From: Armatimonadota bacterium
GTDB taxonomy: Bacteria; Armatimonadota; Fimbriimonadia; Fimbriimonadales; Fimbriimonadaceae
Direction of reading: 5' to 3'
Length of the DNA stretch: 64,000 nucleotides
Assembly (NCBI GenBank): GCA_018268255.1
Contig: JAFDWX010000001.1
Coordinates: forward strand, 372,001-436,000
A program made the position numbers and the translations under genes. Positions within the stretch are counted from its first letter, which is position 1, and the number at the start of each line of letters is the position of its first letter. The notes beneath the pieces were generated by a model. The model made no database searches. It saw only the letters and a list, made by a program, of their open reading frames with translations, and had not been told where the DNA came from. This document shows, one piece after another, positions 32,360 to 41,681 of the stretch.

Positions 32360-34990
32360 TCAGTCCGTATCCACACCGGAGAGTCTCAGAGCAGCCTCGA
32401 GAGTCAGGTGTCTTCCGGCTTCAAATTCGTGCTCGTAAGTCTCCGATCCGAGTGCTTCTTGAGCTTTCGCCAGGTCGCGGTTGATGTCGAAGCGCGTGTT
32501 CGGTGCGATGCCGATTCCAAATCGTTCGCGGTAGCGGGAAACAAATCCAAAGAGCTTCGCCGACTCGACAGGGTGGAGTTCCCGTGCTCGAACTCCCGCG
32601 ATCATCTCGATCGCACCGATGATGCCCACCTTGTACCCAATGTCCACCATCATCGAAAGAGCTCGTTGAAGCTGACTCTGAGCGGCCTCCAAATTCTCTT
32701 TCGCCTTCTCAAACTCTCCCTCCGCGTAGTAACAGATCGCCATGCTTCGGGTGTCGCCCAACCTTCTTGCAATCTGGTGAGCCTCCAAAATCATCTCGTG
32801 CACGCCATCCAACTTGCCCGCATTCACCCGCACAGTGGCCAGGTTCGTCAGTGAGCTGCAGAGGTCGATATCATAGGCATTCTCGCGGCTGATCTGGACG
32901 CTTTGGACATAGTAGTCTTCGGATTCGTTGTATTCCGTGAGCCGCTGCGAGACGATTCCCAAGTTGTTGAGGAGAATCGCGATGCCCCTCTGAAAACCGA
33001 GTTTGCGTGCCAATGCGAGGCTGTCCAGATAGCGACTGCGTGCCCCCTCATAGTCTCCTTGGCTCAGACGGATATTCCCGGCCTGGTTGAGCGCTCGCAT
33101 GATGAGATCCTCCATCGTCTCAGGCGCAGCTTGGATTGCGCGATCCAGGAAAGCAGCTCCTTCGGAAAAGAAGCCGCGAATCTCCCAGAAGCGCCCCAGA
33201 CTCTTGGCGAAGAGGAGGGTCTGATCACTCTTTTCGGGATCGCCGAAGGACCACTCCAAGGCGGATCGAAAGTTGTCCGCCTCCTCGTGGAGAAGGTCCA
33301 ACCATCGTGTCTGGTCGCTTCCGCCGATTTTGCTCTCACCCTCGGCAGCCAGCTCCTTGTAGTAATCGCAATGCTTGTTGCGTAGCTCGGGTCCTTCATC
33401 GCCGTCGAATAGCTTCTCGTTGGCGTACTGTCGAACCGTCTCCAGGAATTCGTAGCGTCCTTCGGCCCTGTTCTGAAAAATCACGAGCGACTTGTCGACC
33501 AACTGGGCCAGAAGATCGACGATCTCCCACTCTTCAAGAGGTTCGAGCGCACAGACCTTTTCGCAGGCAGCGAGCGACCACCCACCGCTAAACACCGCCA
33601 AACGGCTGAGAAGTTGTTTCTCGGGTTGAGAAAGCAAGTTGTAACTCCAGTCGATGAGCGCCCGAAGGGTCTGCTGCCGAGGGAGCGCGGTTCTGCTTCC
33701 ACCGGTGAGGAGTCGAAACCGATCGTCGAGTCGAGCGGCAATTTGGTCGACCGGAAGAGATTTCACCCGAGCGGCAGCGAGTTCGATGGCCAGGGGAATG
33801 CCGTCCAGTCGCCGACAGATGGCTGCGACCGACCGAACGTTATCGTTATTGAGATCGAAATCGGGGTTGCTGGCTCGACCACGCTCCAGAAATAGACGTA
33901 ATGCCTCGGATGAATCCAACAAATCGGCCAAATCCTCATCGCCATCCGACGGAAGTGAGAGATTCGGGACACGCCAAGTCGCCTCGCCCGGAATTCCCAG
34001 CGCCTCTCGGCTCGTGGCGAGAATTTTTACTTCGGGTGCTACTTGGAGAACTTGGTTCACCATCTGGGCACACGCCTCCACCAGATGCTCGCAGTTATCC
34101 AGGATTAGGAGCAAGTTCTTGCCGCGGAGGTGCTTTTTGAGCGCGTCCATGGGCGAGACACCCACTTCTTCGGCGATCCCCAATGCTGAGCCCGCAATTG
34201 CTGGAACCAGAGTCGAGTCAGAAACGGGAGCAAGGTCCACAAACCACACTCCGTTCCGAAACTTCTGAAGAAGATCTCCCGCGACTTGAACGGCCAGCCG
34301 CGTCTTTCCGCACCCTCCCGAACCGATCAAGGTGATCAAACTCTTTTCTCGCAGCAGACGGGAGACATCTAGAACTTCGCTATCACGGCCAACAAACGAG
34401 GTGATTTGCCGAGGCAAGTTGTTAGGGATCGCGTCCAACGTACGCAGAACCGGGAAACTCACGTCCAGGCTCGGATGGACCAACTGATAGATCGTCTCGG
34501 GATGTTCGACGTCGCGCAACTGATGCGGACCCAAATCGATCAGCGAAATAGGATCAGGCAATCCTTGGCGCACGATGTCCGCAGTGGCGCTTGAGACCAA
34601 GACCTGGCCACCGTGGCCTGCAGAGAGGAGCCGGGACACTCGATTCAACGCCGTTCCAAAATAGTCATCGTCGCGGAAGCGAGCGACACCGGTGTAAACG
34701 GCCATGCGAACTTTGAGCGCGCCTATTCCATCGTATTCGTGGCTGTGAAAATGGACCTGCGCTTCTGTGACCGCCTCGATGGCATCACCGGGATCCGTGA
34801 ACGCCACGCAGAACATGTCGCCGACAGTCTTGAAAATGTGTCCGGAGTACTTTCGGAATGTCGAATCCAAGTAACGGTCGTGACTTTCCAAAGCGTGGTC
34901 CATCGCTTCGGAGCTCTTCTCCCACAGCCTTGTGCTTCCTTCAATATCAGTGAAGACAAACGTGTAGGTTTGGCTGGAGTTCGGTGTCAT
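32360..34990 (-). CDS. Class III nucleotide cyclase fused to NB-ARC-like ATPase and TPR domains
   Basis: An 876-residue cytosolic signalling protein. Residues 8-175 are a class III cyclase domain: metal-binding Asp in FTDIEGSTRLWE, the base-recognising Lys and second metal Asp in HIFKTVGDMF, and the transition-state Asn/Arg region GTALNRVSRLLSAGHGGQVL. These residues look complete, so activity is possible. Residues 200-520 are a STAND/NB-ARC-like ATPase (Walker A LIGSGGCGKTRLAVQ, Walker B NLLLILDNCEHLV). Residues 540-860 are TPR-like helices (LNQAGNIRLSQGDYEGARSR; LNNLGIVSQRLTEYNESEDY). The family is common in actinobacteria and Chloroflexi; usual roles are ligand-gated signalling. It converges on dnaA. 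Confidence 0.9.
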   Translation of the reverse strand: MTPNSSQTYTFVFTDIEGSTRLWEKSSEAMDHALESHDRYLDSTFRKYSGHIFKTVGDMFCVAFTDPGDAIEAVTEAQVHFHSHEYDGIGALKVRMAVYTGVARFRDDDYFGTALNRVSRLLSAGHGGQVLVSSATADIVRQGLPDPISLIDLGPHQLRDVEHPETIYQLVHPSLDVSFPVLRTLDAIPNNLPRQITSFVGRDSEVLDVSRLLREKSLITLIGSGGCGKTRLAVQVAGDLLQKFRNGVWFVDLAPVSDSTLVPAIAGSALGIAEEVGVSPMDALKKHLRGKNLLLILDNCEHLVEACAQMVNQVLQVAPEVKILATSREALGIPGEATWRVPNLSLPSDGDEDLADLLDSSEALRLFLERGRASNPDFDLNNDNVRSVAAICRRLDGIPLAIELAAARVKSLPVDQIAARLDDRFRLLTGGSRTALPRQQTLRALIDWSYNLLSQPEKQLLSRLAVFSGGWSLAACEKVCALEPLEEWEIVDLLAQLVDKSLVIFQNRAEGRYEFLETVRQYANEKLFDGDEGPELRNKHCDYYKELAAEGESKIGGSDQTRWLDLLHEEADNFRSALEWSFGDPEKSDQTLLFAKSLGRFWEIRGFFSEGAAFLDRAIQAAPETMEDLIMRALNQAGNIRLSQGDYEGARSRYLDSLALARKLGFQRGIAILLNNLGIVSQRLTEYNESEDYYVQSVQISRENAYDIDLCSSLTNLATVRVNAGKLDGVHEMILEAHQIARRLGDTRSMAICYYAEGEFEKAKENLEAAQSQLQRALSMMVDIGYKVGIIGAIEMIAGVRARELHPVESAKLFGFVSRYRERFGIGIAPNTRFDINRDLAKAQEALGSETYEHEFEAGRHLTLEAALRLSGVDTD

Positions 34991-35020
34991 CCAAACCGAA
35001 TTTTAGCAGGGGTTGTAAGG

Positions 35021-35458
35021 TCACCTGGGTAGAAAGGGATAGACCTCTCTACTGATCGCCTTAACATCCACCTTCCACACGCCTTCGTCCTTCACCATCG
35101 CCAGTCCGTAATGCTCAGAATACGCGCTTTGTTTGAGCGCGTCACGGATGACATCGATCTTCACGTTGGCGTTTTTCTCGTCGACCGTTTGCGATGAAAC
35201 GACTCGCCATCCAAAAAGGTAGTGGGGAGAGGCGACCTGGGTTGTGTAGGTCCAAGCTTTCTCGATTTCCTCCGGGCTCTTTCCGCTGATGTAGGAGAGC
35301 TTGGTCAGCTCCTTGACATCACCTTTGGCGAGGGCGGACATGAATCGCGTGGCGGCTGCCGAAGGAGTGTCGCCGCTGAAGAACACCAAATATGAGATCA
35401 GCCCCACCGCCGCGACGAGAGGCAAGATCCACCATTTGGTTTTTCCAGAACGAATCAT
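35021..35458 (-). CDS. Membrane-anchored NTF2-like/DUF4878-type protein
   Basis: A 145-residue protein with one N-terminal transmembrane segment (WWILPLVAAVGLISYLVFF) and an outside domain reading SAAATRFMSALAKGDVKELT, followed by strands ending in KDEGVWKVDVKAI. This helix-then-sheet layout with the final G-x-WKVD strand is typical of NTF2-like DUF4878 lipoprotein-type domains. It lies 8 bases downstream of a gene with a similar final element (GAWKVDST), so the two are likely a tandem pair in one transcript. Function unknown. Confidence 0.7.
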   Translation of the reverse strand: MIRSGKTKWWILPLVAAVGLISYLVFFSGDTPSAAATRFMSALAKGDVKELTKLSYISGKSPEEIEKAWTYTTQVASPHYLFGWRVVSSQTVDEKNANVKIDVIRDALKQSAYSEHYGLAMVKDEGVWKVDVKAISREVYPFLPR

Positions 35459-35466
35459 AGGTGAAT

Positions 35467-35880
35467 TTAACCCGACCTGCCTGCCACGGCGTTCGCATTG
35501 AGCGTTTGTGTCGAGTCAACTTTCCATGCGCCTCGGGTGTATTGCATTACGTAAACGATCGAACTGAGGCTTTGGCCGATGCGATATTGCACGGTGACGG
35601 TGGCTGTTCGTTGGTGAATGTCCTTTCCGAAAAACTCGATTTGGCCATTGCTTCGCTTGACCAACTGGTAAGCAACTTGCACGAGATATTCCCGCGATTG
35701 GTTGTCTCGAAAGGAAATCGGCTCCACCATAAGGTTGGCCACTTTGGGGTTCCCTTGCATCAACAACTGATGAAACTGCTTGAGGGTCGCTTCTGGGCCC
35801 GTGCGAGCCTGGATGGAGAAAACCCCAAGCGTCAACGCCGCAAGGGCTCCAGCCGAAACGAACGACAGGGGACTAGGCAC
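35467..35880 (-). CDS. Exported NTF2-like small protein
   Basis: A 137-residue exported protein: signal segment MPSPLSFVSAGALAALTLGV, then TGPEATLKQFHQLLMQGNPK and a strand-rich half ending YVMQYTRGAWKVDSTQTLNA. It shares fold-level features with the gene that follows it at 35021. It is divergent from the DUF1501 gene at 35970. No enzymatic motif is visible. Confidence 0.68.
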   Translation of the reverse strand: MPSPLSFVSAGALAALTLGVFSIQARTGPEATLKQFHQLLMQGNPKVANLMVEPISFRDNQSREYLVQVAYQLVKRSNGQIEFFGKDIHQRTATVTVQYRIGQSLSSIVYVMQYTRGAWKVDSTQTLNANAVAGRSG

Positions 35881-35969
35881 GATGCGAGTTTACACGAGGT
35901 GAACAAATGCCCTGTGCTCAGCGTTTCAACTTGCTACAGTAAGATCGGAAAGAGGAATGGTGCAACGCG

Positions 35970-37196
35970 GTGGCTGAAGGATTATCACGAAGAGAAGTTT
36001 TACGTGTCGGCGGAATGATCGCGGTGGGGCTAGTTGCTCCTCCCTGGCTGAGTACGATCGCCCGAGCCGACATGATCAAGCAGGAAAAGGGTGGCAAAGT
36101 CGACCCCGATTGCATTTTGGTCGTGTGCCAACTCTCCGGAGGAAATGATGGTCTGAATACCGTGGTGCCGTGGGCCAATGCGCGATATCGCGAACTCCGG
36201 CCAACGCTCGCAATTTCCGAATCAGATGTTCTTAAGCTTAATGAAACGATGGGCTTGCACCCTTCCATGGCGGGCTTGGCTAGTTTGTATAAAGCCGGAA
36301 AGGTCGCCATTATCCAAAATGTCGGTTACCCGAATCCGAACCGGTCGCACTTCAAAAGCATGGATATCTGGCAGTCTGCCTCACCATCCACTAGCCTGAA
36401 AGGGGGATGGGTTGGCAGGTACATGGATTCCAAATTGGACAAGGGTCCACAAAATCCGGTTGTCGCGATGGGTCTTTCCACCGAAAAGCCGCTGGCGCTC
36501 CAGGCATCCCACGCTTCCATCCCGTGCTTCGCGTCCCTCGCGGACATTCGAACGATGGTCGGCGACCCAGAAGTGGAGAAAATGCTTCGAGATATCCAGG
36601 GCTCTGCCAATGCCAATGACAAGGTTGTTCAAGATGCGAACAAAGCCGCTTTGGATGCCATGTCTTACCTGCGTGATCGACTGGCTAAATTCACGCCGAA
36701 GCAGCAGTACGGGACGGACCGTTTCGGTGAGGGCTTCAAACAGGTTGCGCAAATCCTGGCATGCTCACCAATGACCCGAGTGGTTTACTTCCAAGCAGGT
36801 GGATTCGATACCCACGCGAACCAGCCAACCACGCAGGCGAATCTCCTCAAGGGCTTCAGCGATGGGGTCACTGCATTTCAGGCCGAAATGGAAACCTTGG
36901 GGCTGGACAAAAAAGTCGTCGTGATGGTTTTCAGCGAGTTCGGCAGACGGTGCTACGAAAACGCGAGTTCAGGCACGGATCATGGTGCGGCTGCGCCGAT
37001 GTTCCTGATCGGCAGTCGGGTGAAGGGCGGGTTCTACGGAGAAGATCCCGACCTGGACAATCTTCAAAACGGAGATCTGGCTTTTAAGACTGACTTTCGG
37101 CAAATCTATGCCACCGCCTTGGACCATTGGATGGGCGGCGACTCGGAACTGATCCTTGCCGAAAAATTCCCGTCTGTCGATCTCTTCCGCGCCTAG
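35970..37196 (+). CDS. DUF1501 exported protein with Tat-like signal
   Basis: A 408-residue protein of the DUF1501 family (sulfatase-like fold, abundant in Planctomycetes and relatives). The GTG start at 35970 gives MAEGLSRREVLRVGGMIAVG, a twin-arginine-like signal, so it is exported folded. Core motifs: ILVVCQLSGGNDGLNTVVPW, GLHPSMAGLASLYKAGKVAI, NPNRSHFKSMDIWQSA, FQAGGFDTHANQPTTQANLL and FSEFGRRCYENASSGTDHGA. The family often pairs with a DUF1800 gene, which is absent next door. Its molecular function is not established. The last 4 bases overlap the convergent aminotransferase gene. Confidence 0.93.
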   Translation: MAEGLSRREVLRVGGMIAVGLVAPPWLSTIARADMIKQEKGGKVDPDCILVVCQLSGGNDGLNTVVPWANARYRELRPTLAISESDVLKLNETMGLHPSMAGLASLYKAGKVAIIQNVGYPNPNRSHFKSMDIWQSASPSTSLKGGWVGRYMDSKLDKGPQNPVVAMGLSTEKPLALQASHASIPCFASLADIRTMVGDPEVEKMLRDIQGSANANDKVVQDANKAALDAMSYLRDRLAKFTPKQQYGTDRFGEGFKQVAQILACSPMTRVVYFQAGGFDTHANQPTTQANLLKGFSDGVTAFQAEMETLGLDKKVVVMVFSEFGRRCYENASSGTDHGAAAPMFLIGSRVKGGFYGEDPDLDNLQNGDLAFKTDFRQIYATALDHWMGGDSELILAEKFPSVDLFRA

Positions 37197-38323
37197 CGAC
37201 CGTAGAAGGCTCTAATTTTGCCGATAACGTAGCTCACCTCTGCATCGGAGAGTGTGATATTCATCGGCAACATAATGCACCGATCGAAGAACTTCTCAGT
37301 TCTTGGGAGCGAAACATTGAAGTTAAGATGTGGAAATTGATGCACGGCCTTTCCACCCCACTGGATCAAAGTGCCGATGCCGTTAGCTCTTAGGAACGTT
37401 TTAAGCTCATCGCGCTTGTCCGCCTGAATCTCATAATTCTGATACGTATCGTAGTGATCTGGATGCGCATCAGGTGCTGGCGGGAGCGTTACTTCAGCCA
37501 AATCGCCTAAACCTTTTTGGTATTGTGCCGCCACTGATCGCCTCTTATCGATAATCGACTGGTAATCCTTGAACTGCACATCCAAGAGAGCTGCTTGAAG
37601 ATTATCAAGACGGGAGTTCAGCCCCCAAAGCTCGACATCTCCATCATGATTTCGTCCGTGGTCTCTGTAGAGCTTTATAATTCGCGCAATCTCATCATCG
37701 TTAGTGATGACCGCGCCTCCGTCTCCCATGCAACCGAGGATCTTAGCCGGATAGAAGCTGAAGACTCCCGCCTTTCCAAACGTGCCCGCAAACTGGCCCT
37801 TGTACTTTGAACCGAGACCTTGCGCTGAGTCCTCGATGATGGTCAGATTGTGCTTCTCAGCCATATCGACGATCCGATCCATGTTAGCCGTTCTACCGTT
37901 TAGCTGAACGGGCATGATTCCCCAAGTCTTATCGGTTATCGCGGCGGCGACGCAATCAGCATCGATCAAGCCATCGTCACCCATATCGACGGGAACAGGA
38001 ACTCCGCCAGCAGTGACGACGGAGGCTGGAGACGCAACCATTGTGTGGCTCGGGAAGATCACCTCTGCTCCTTGCGGCAAACCTGCAGCGCGCCAAGCTA
38101 GGATCAACGCATCGGTTGCATTGGCGACTCCAATTGCATGTTTGACGCCCAAGTAATTGGCCAAGCGTTCTTCAAACTCGACCAAATCTTTCTGCATGAT
38201 GAAAGCTCCGCGATTGAGAACATCGCGGAAGATCTCCACAAACGCCTCTTCTTGATCGGCAAATGCCTTCTGGTAATTGAAGAACGGAACGCTGGTTACG
38301 GTTTCTTGACTAATGGTGGCCAT
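37193..38323 (-). CDS. DegT/DnrJ/EryC1/StrS-family sugar aminotransferase
   Basis: A 376-residue PLP-dependent aminotransferase acting on nucleotide-linked keto sugars. The PLP lysine is in GVFSFYPAKILGCMGDGG. Other family features: GVANATDALILAWRAAG, the cofactor region EDSAQGLGSKYKGQFAGTFG and GLNSRLDNLQAALLDVQ. It is the last gene of a minus-strand trio (glycosyltransferase, initiating sugar transferase, aminotransferase) separated by 19-23 bases. This suggests synthesis and first-step attachment of an amino sugar to a lipid carrier, as in bacillosamine-type pathways. The matching dehydratase and acetyltransferase are not in the window. Confidence 0.94.
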   Translation of the reverse strand: MATISQETVTSVPFFNYQKAFADQEEAFVEIFRDVLNRGAFIMQKDLVEFEERLANYLGVKHAIGVANATDALILAWRAAGLPQGAEVIFPSHTMVASPASVVTAGGVPVPVDMGDDGLIDADCVAAAITDKTWGIMPVQLNGRTANMDRIVDMAEKHNLTIIEDSAQGLGSKYKGQFAGTFGKAGVFSFYPAKILGCMGDGGAVITNDDEIARIIKLYRDHGRNHDGDVELWGLNSRLDNLQAALLDVQFKDYQSIIDKRRSVAAQYQKGLGDLAEVTLPPAPDAHPDHYDTYQNYEIQADKRDELKTFLRANGIGTLIQWGGKAVHQFPHLNFNVSLPRTEKFFDRCIMLPMNITLSDAEVSYVIGKIRAFYGR

Positions 38324-38342
38324 AGGGATTCTTAGTTTTGGT

Positions 38343-39035
38343 TCATGGCAGATTTGCGGTTTGTGATTCTTCTGCCATCTGGACTACCGCATTGCTTGCA
38401 GGAAGTAGCCGCGGCATATCGTTGAGCTCCGTTGGATAGAAATCACGATTGATAATTCGATAAGCAGTGTAGAAAAGTATCTTTAGGTCAATCCAGGGAT
38501 TGTTCCGGTACCGATAGCGAAGCTGAAGTTGGAGCTTGCCCGGTCGGATCACTTCTTCGTAAGCTTTATCCGGGTCGGGATACTTTGCAAGGACGGCACC
38601 TTCATCGCTATTCCAGATACTCGCCCAATCGGTAATTCCAGGGCGCAAATCCAGGATCGGCTTTTCCTCAGCGGTGTACATGTCGACATACTTCTGAACT
38701 TCAGGACGTGGTCCGACAAAGCTCATATCTCCCACCAATACATTAATGAATTGGGGGAGCTCGTCTAACTTGAACTTGCGTACAAACGCTCCGCTCTTGG
38801 TAATTCTGGGGTCGCGATCGCTCGTACTGGGACCACCGATCTTGTCAGCGTTGGTGACCATGCTTCTGAATTTGAAGATTCTGAAAGGTTTGCCGTTCTT
38901 TCCGGCTCGTTGACCACGGTAGAAGACAGGTCCCGGGGAATCGAGTTTGATCCAAATCGCGACGGCAAGAAGAATCGGTGAAAAGATGATCAGCCCGACA
39001 AGCGCCGCCACAAAATCCAAAATACGTTTAATCAT
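38343..39035 (-). CDS. Initiating sugar-phosphate transferase (PglC/WcaJ C-terminal type)
   Basis: A 230-residue monotopic membrane enzyme moving a sugar phosphate from a nucleotide sugar to undecaprenyl phosphate. One N-terminal membrane segment (ILDFVAALVGLIIFSPILLA) precedes the catalytic core: KLDSPGPVFYRGQRAGKNGK, FRIFKFRSM, KLDELPQFINVLVGDMSFVG and GPRPE. The small size matches PglC rather than the long WbaP type. It lies between the glycosyltransferase and the aminotransferase in one operon and probably starts assembly of a surface glycan or a glycoprotein oligosaccharide. Confidence 0.95.
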   Translation of the reverse strand: MIKRILDFVAALVGLIIFSPILLAVAIWIKLDSPGPVFYRGQRAGKNGKPFRIFKFRSMVTNADKIGGPSTSDRDPRITKSGAFVRKFKLDELPQFINVLVGDMSFVGPRPEVQKYVDMYTAEEKPILDLRPGITDWASIWNSDEGAVLAKYPDPDKAYEEVIRPGKLQLQLRYRYRNNPWIDLKILFYTAYRIINRDFYPTELNDMPRLLPASNAVVQMAEESQTANLP

Positions 39036-39058
39036 TCAGTCCAGCCTGTAGCGAATTC

Positions 39059-40318
39059 CTAAAGAATACCTGTCTTGCCCATTGCCTCCAAGTACTCGGC
39101 AAACTCACCGTACACAGTTTCTGCCCGAAACTTACGCTCAAAAAGAGCCTGCGAATGGGTCCGCATTCGTGCTGTGAGTTCAGGATTGGCTTCCCACTGA
39201 AGTAACGTCTCGACCAATGCCATCGGTTCATCCACCTGATAGGACTCGCCGACTCCTTCATTCGCCAAGATGGTCGGAACTTCGCCCTCACGAAGCGAAG
39301 TAAGGATCGGCAACCCAGCAGACAAGTATTCGATGACCTTATTGGGCAGGTTCTCCCTAAAATTGCGGGTATTGATGTAAGGTGCAAGGCCAGCGTGGCT
39401 CCGTCGTTGGAGCACCCAAATCCGCGCGGCATCCACCCATCCTGGAAACACGACATTGGTCAAGCCCTTGAGCTGCTCTCTCAGCATCGGCTCCATTTCG
39501 CCTTGCCCACAGAGCACGAACTGGAGCGAATTACCTCGAGAAGAGCGGATCGACTTTGCCAACGCTTCGAATTCAAACTGCCGACTGAGCACGCCTACAA
39601 AACACGCTCGAAAGTGACTGTCATTCGCGTGGACTCCGTGCTCATCCCAAAACCGCTCCGCTTCTATTCGATCCGTTTCGTTCGGCACACGGCTGACATA
39701 GCCGAATGGAAAAGACTTATCCCACGGACCTTTGGGGCGCTGAGCATAGGCTAATCCCCAGCGCATGAACGCATCGGTATGGCCGGTAATTCCCGTCGCC
39801 ATGCGAAATGCATGCTGAGCTTCTCGAAACAACGGGAAGATGGCCAGTCGTGCCAAAGGCTGGAGGCTATCCGGGAAGGGCTCGACAAAAAGGTCTGGCC
39901 ACATATCGCGACAGTCGAGGGTTACGGGCACCTTGTGGCGGGCTCCATATTGAACGGCTGCCATGCCTAATTCGACTGTTGGAACGCTTGCCTGAATGAC
40001 GTCTGGCTGCGGCATCTCAAGAGCGAGCCTCGAGAACTCTCTGGCGACCATCTTGTGGTCCCGAATCCTGCCTACCGATACGTTTCTGCCATAGCCGCAC
40101 CCTTTGAGAGCAACGATCTCGAGGCCATCGACCGAGTAGATCTGCTCGCTTGTTTGCGTTCGAAATGTTTTGCGAATATGGTCGAAAGCGGAAGTCCACC
40201 AAACAACCTCATGGCCGCGATCCACAAGCGTCTGGGCTAGAATCCCAGTGCGCAAGAACCGCTCATTCGGTCCGTCCGACGGCAGTGGCTCGCCCACAGT
40301 AATCAGCCAAATGCGCAT
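39059..40318 (-). CDS. Glycosyltransferase family 4 (WbuB-like)
   Basis: A 419-residue GT-B enzyme. The N-terminal half starts MRIWLITVGEPLPSDGPNER with RGHEVVWWTSAFDH, as in WbuB-type transferases, and has TLDCRDMWPDLFVEP. The C-terminal half has the nucleotide-sugar site FRACFVGVLSRQFEFEAL, NVVFPGWVDAARIWVLQRRS and the E-x7-E-like region FRENLPNKVIEYLSAGLPIL. It likely adds the second sugar to the lipid-linked product of the next gene. It is the first gene of the glycan operon, and its start is 40 bases from the divergent lipoprotein gene. Confidence 0.92.
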   Translation of the reverse strand: MRIWLITVGEPLPSDGPNERFLRTGILAQTLVDRGHEVVWWTSAFDHIRKTFRTQTSEQIYSVDGLEIVALKGCGYGRNVSVGRIRDHKMVAREFSRLALEMPQPDVIQASVPTVELGMAAVQYGARHKVPVTLDCRDMWPDLFVEPFPDSLQPLARLAIFPLFREAQHAFRMATGITGHTDAFMRWGLAYAQRPKGPWDKSFPFGYVSRVPNETDRIEAERFWDEHGVHANDSHFRACFVGVLSRQFEFEALAKSIRSSRGNSLQFVLCGQGEMEPMLREQLKGLTNVVFPGWVDAARIWVLQRRSHAGLAPYINTRNFRENLPNKVIEYLSAGLPILTSLREGEVPTILANEGVGESYQVDEPMALVETLLQWEANPELTARMRTHSQALFERKFRAETVYGEFAEYLEAMGKTGIL

Positions 40319-40358
40319 TCTTGCCTATAGTTTGGCCTATCTCGGCTAACATTCGAAA

Positions 40359-41681
40359 ATGCGCAAATGGTGGTGGCTCGGAGCCTTGATCGTGGCTGGA
40401 GGATGCGGCGGCGGATCGGTTCAGCAGTCGATTCAGGAGCAACTGGAAGATCCCATCGCCGAAGCCACTACGACATGGCGATCGACGATGGGTCAGTACA
40501 CCCTTGACCCGCTCTGGGTCAAACGCGACGCTGCCGACGCGAGTGAGTATTTGATGGTGCCTCTCCATGCGGCTTATGTGCTGGACGCTGCGGAGTGGAA
40601 AGCCGACCTCAGAGATCTCCTAGCGCGTTTCGCCGCAGAACCCGACCCATTTTCCGGTGTGCCTGAGCTGAATCAACTCGAATTTCTGCAGGTGTGCAGC
40701 CGTTTCATGGTTCTCTCTGCCCAATCGGGTGAGGACCCATCGCTGGCACGGAGCTTGGAGCCTCGGCTGAGCTCAGCGGTTCGGTTCATCTGGCAAGAGG
40801 AACCCGCCTGGCTCTGGGATCATCCTAGTTTCTCAGGGGGAATGCGCGAAAAGATCCTTTGGAAACTCGGGCAGTCGGCAACATCCGTGAGTTACTATCG
40901 CGCCATTAGCGACGATGAGCTCTTCCTCATGTCCATCGCGGCGGATCTGAGGGCGTACGCGCGGATCACGGGCAGGCTGCCGAATGAAGCAGCCCTCCTG
41001 GAAGATGTCGCCGACCTCACCCATCAGGTGATGACTCAACGTGGCGAGGAGACTCCCGACGGCGGCTGGCTCTTTGATACGGGAGCCTGGGACGACCACC
41101 GTGATTACGCCTATTCGGGACATCTAGCAAAGGACGCAAATCTTGCGCCGCTGAAGCATTCGAACTCTGCTTGGGACTCTTCGCACTTTCATCGGATGCC
41201 GATTTGGCTCTACAGCTTCGAGCTTGGTGCTCCGCCCGCATCCGCTGAGCGAACAGAGTACCGAAGGATGCGCACGTTGCTGGCAAACCAGTTTCTTGCC
41301 AAGGTCGTGACGGCGCCTACTGCCGACTTTCGCGGGATCAGATTCACCAACTACGTCGATGGCTACAATGGTCTATACCGGTGGGGGTACGAAACGCAAA
41401 AAAACGGCGGAGGGTTTGGACCCTTCGAACTCTCGGGCACTCCGTTTTTGGGCTGGTACAGCTTCCTCGGGCCATCGGTCGCCGCTGTCTACACCCAGAT
41501 GTACCACTCGTTCCCAATGAACGACGATATGCTGGCGCTGTACGTGGATCGTACAAGTCGGGTTCGAAATCCGCTTGTCACGGAACCGGGAGCATGGTCC
41601 AACGGCATGCGATTGCTCACAACTCAATTGGCAGTCCAGGTTGCCAAGCGGATCGAAATCCAAGGGGCAGCATCGCGTTGA
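40359..41681 (+). CDS. Predicted lipoprotein of unknown function
   Basis: A 440-residue protein with a lipoprotein signal (MRKWWWLGALIVAGGCGGGS, lipobox AGGC). The body is helix-rich with many Trp and aromatic residues (LMVPLHAAYVLDAAEWKADL; FDTGAWDDHRDYAYSGHLAK; YNGLYRWGYETQKNGGGFGP), reminiscent of alpha/alpha-barrel proteins, but no catalytic motif is recognised. Its TGA overlaps the TTG start of the next lipoprotein gene, so the two are co-translated. It is divergent from the glycan operon. Confidence 0.75.
   Translation: MRKWWWLGALIVAGGCGGGSVQQSIQEQLEDPIAEATTTWRSTMGQYTLDPLWVKRDAADASEYLMVPLHAAYVLDAAEWKADLRDLLARFAAEPDPFSGVPELNQLEFLQVCSRFMVLSAQSGEDPSLARSLEPRLSSAVRFIWQEEPAWLWDHPSFSGGMREKILWKLGQSATSVSYYRAISDDELFLMSIAADLRAYARITGRLPNEAALLEDVADLTHQVMTQRGEETPDGGWLFDTGAWDDHRDYAYSGHLAKDANLAPLKHSNSAWDSSHFHRMPIWLYSFELGAPPASAERTEYRRMRTLLANQFLAKVVTAPTADFRGIRFTNYVDGYNGLYRWGYETQKNGGGFGPFELSGTPFLGWYSFLGPSVAAVYTQMYHSFPMNDDMLALYVDRTSRVRNPLVTEPGAWSNGMRLLTTQLAVQVAKRIEIQGAASR

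Noticed and set aside
41381-41677. Long 5' extension of the EEP lipoprotein gene
   Set aside because: The extension only shadows the preceding lipoprotein gene; the TTG at 41678 gives a perfect lipoprotein signal.
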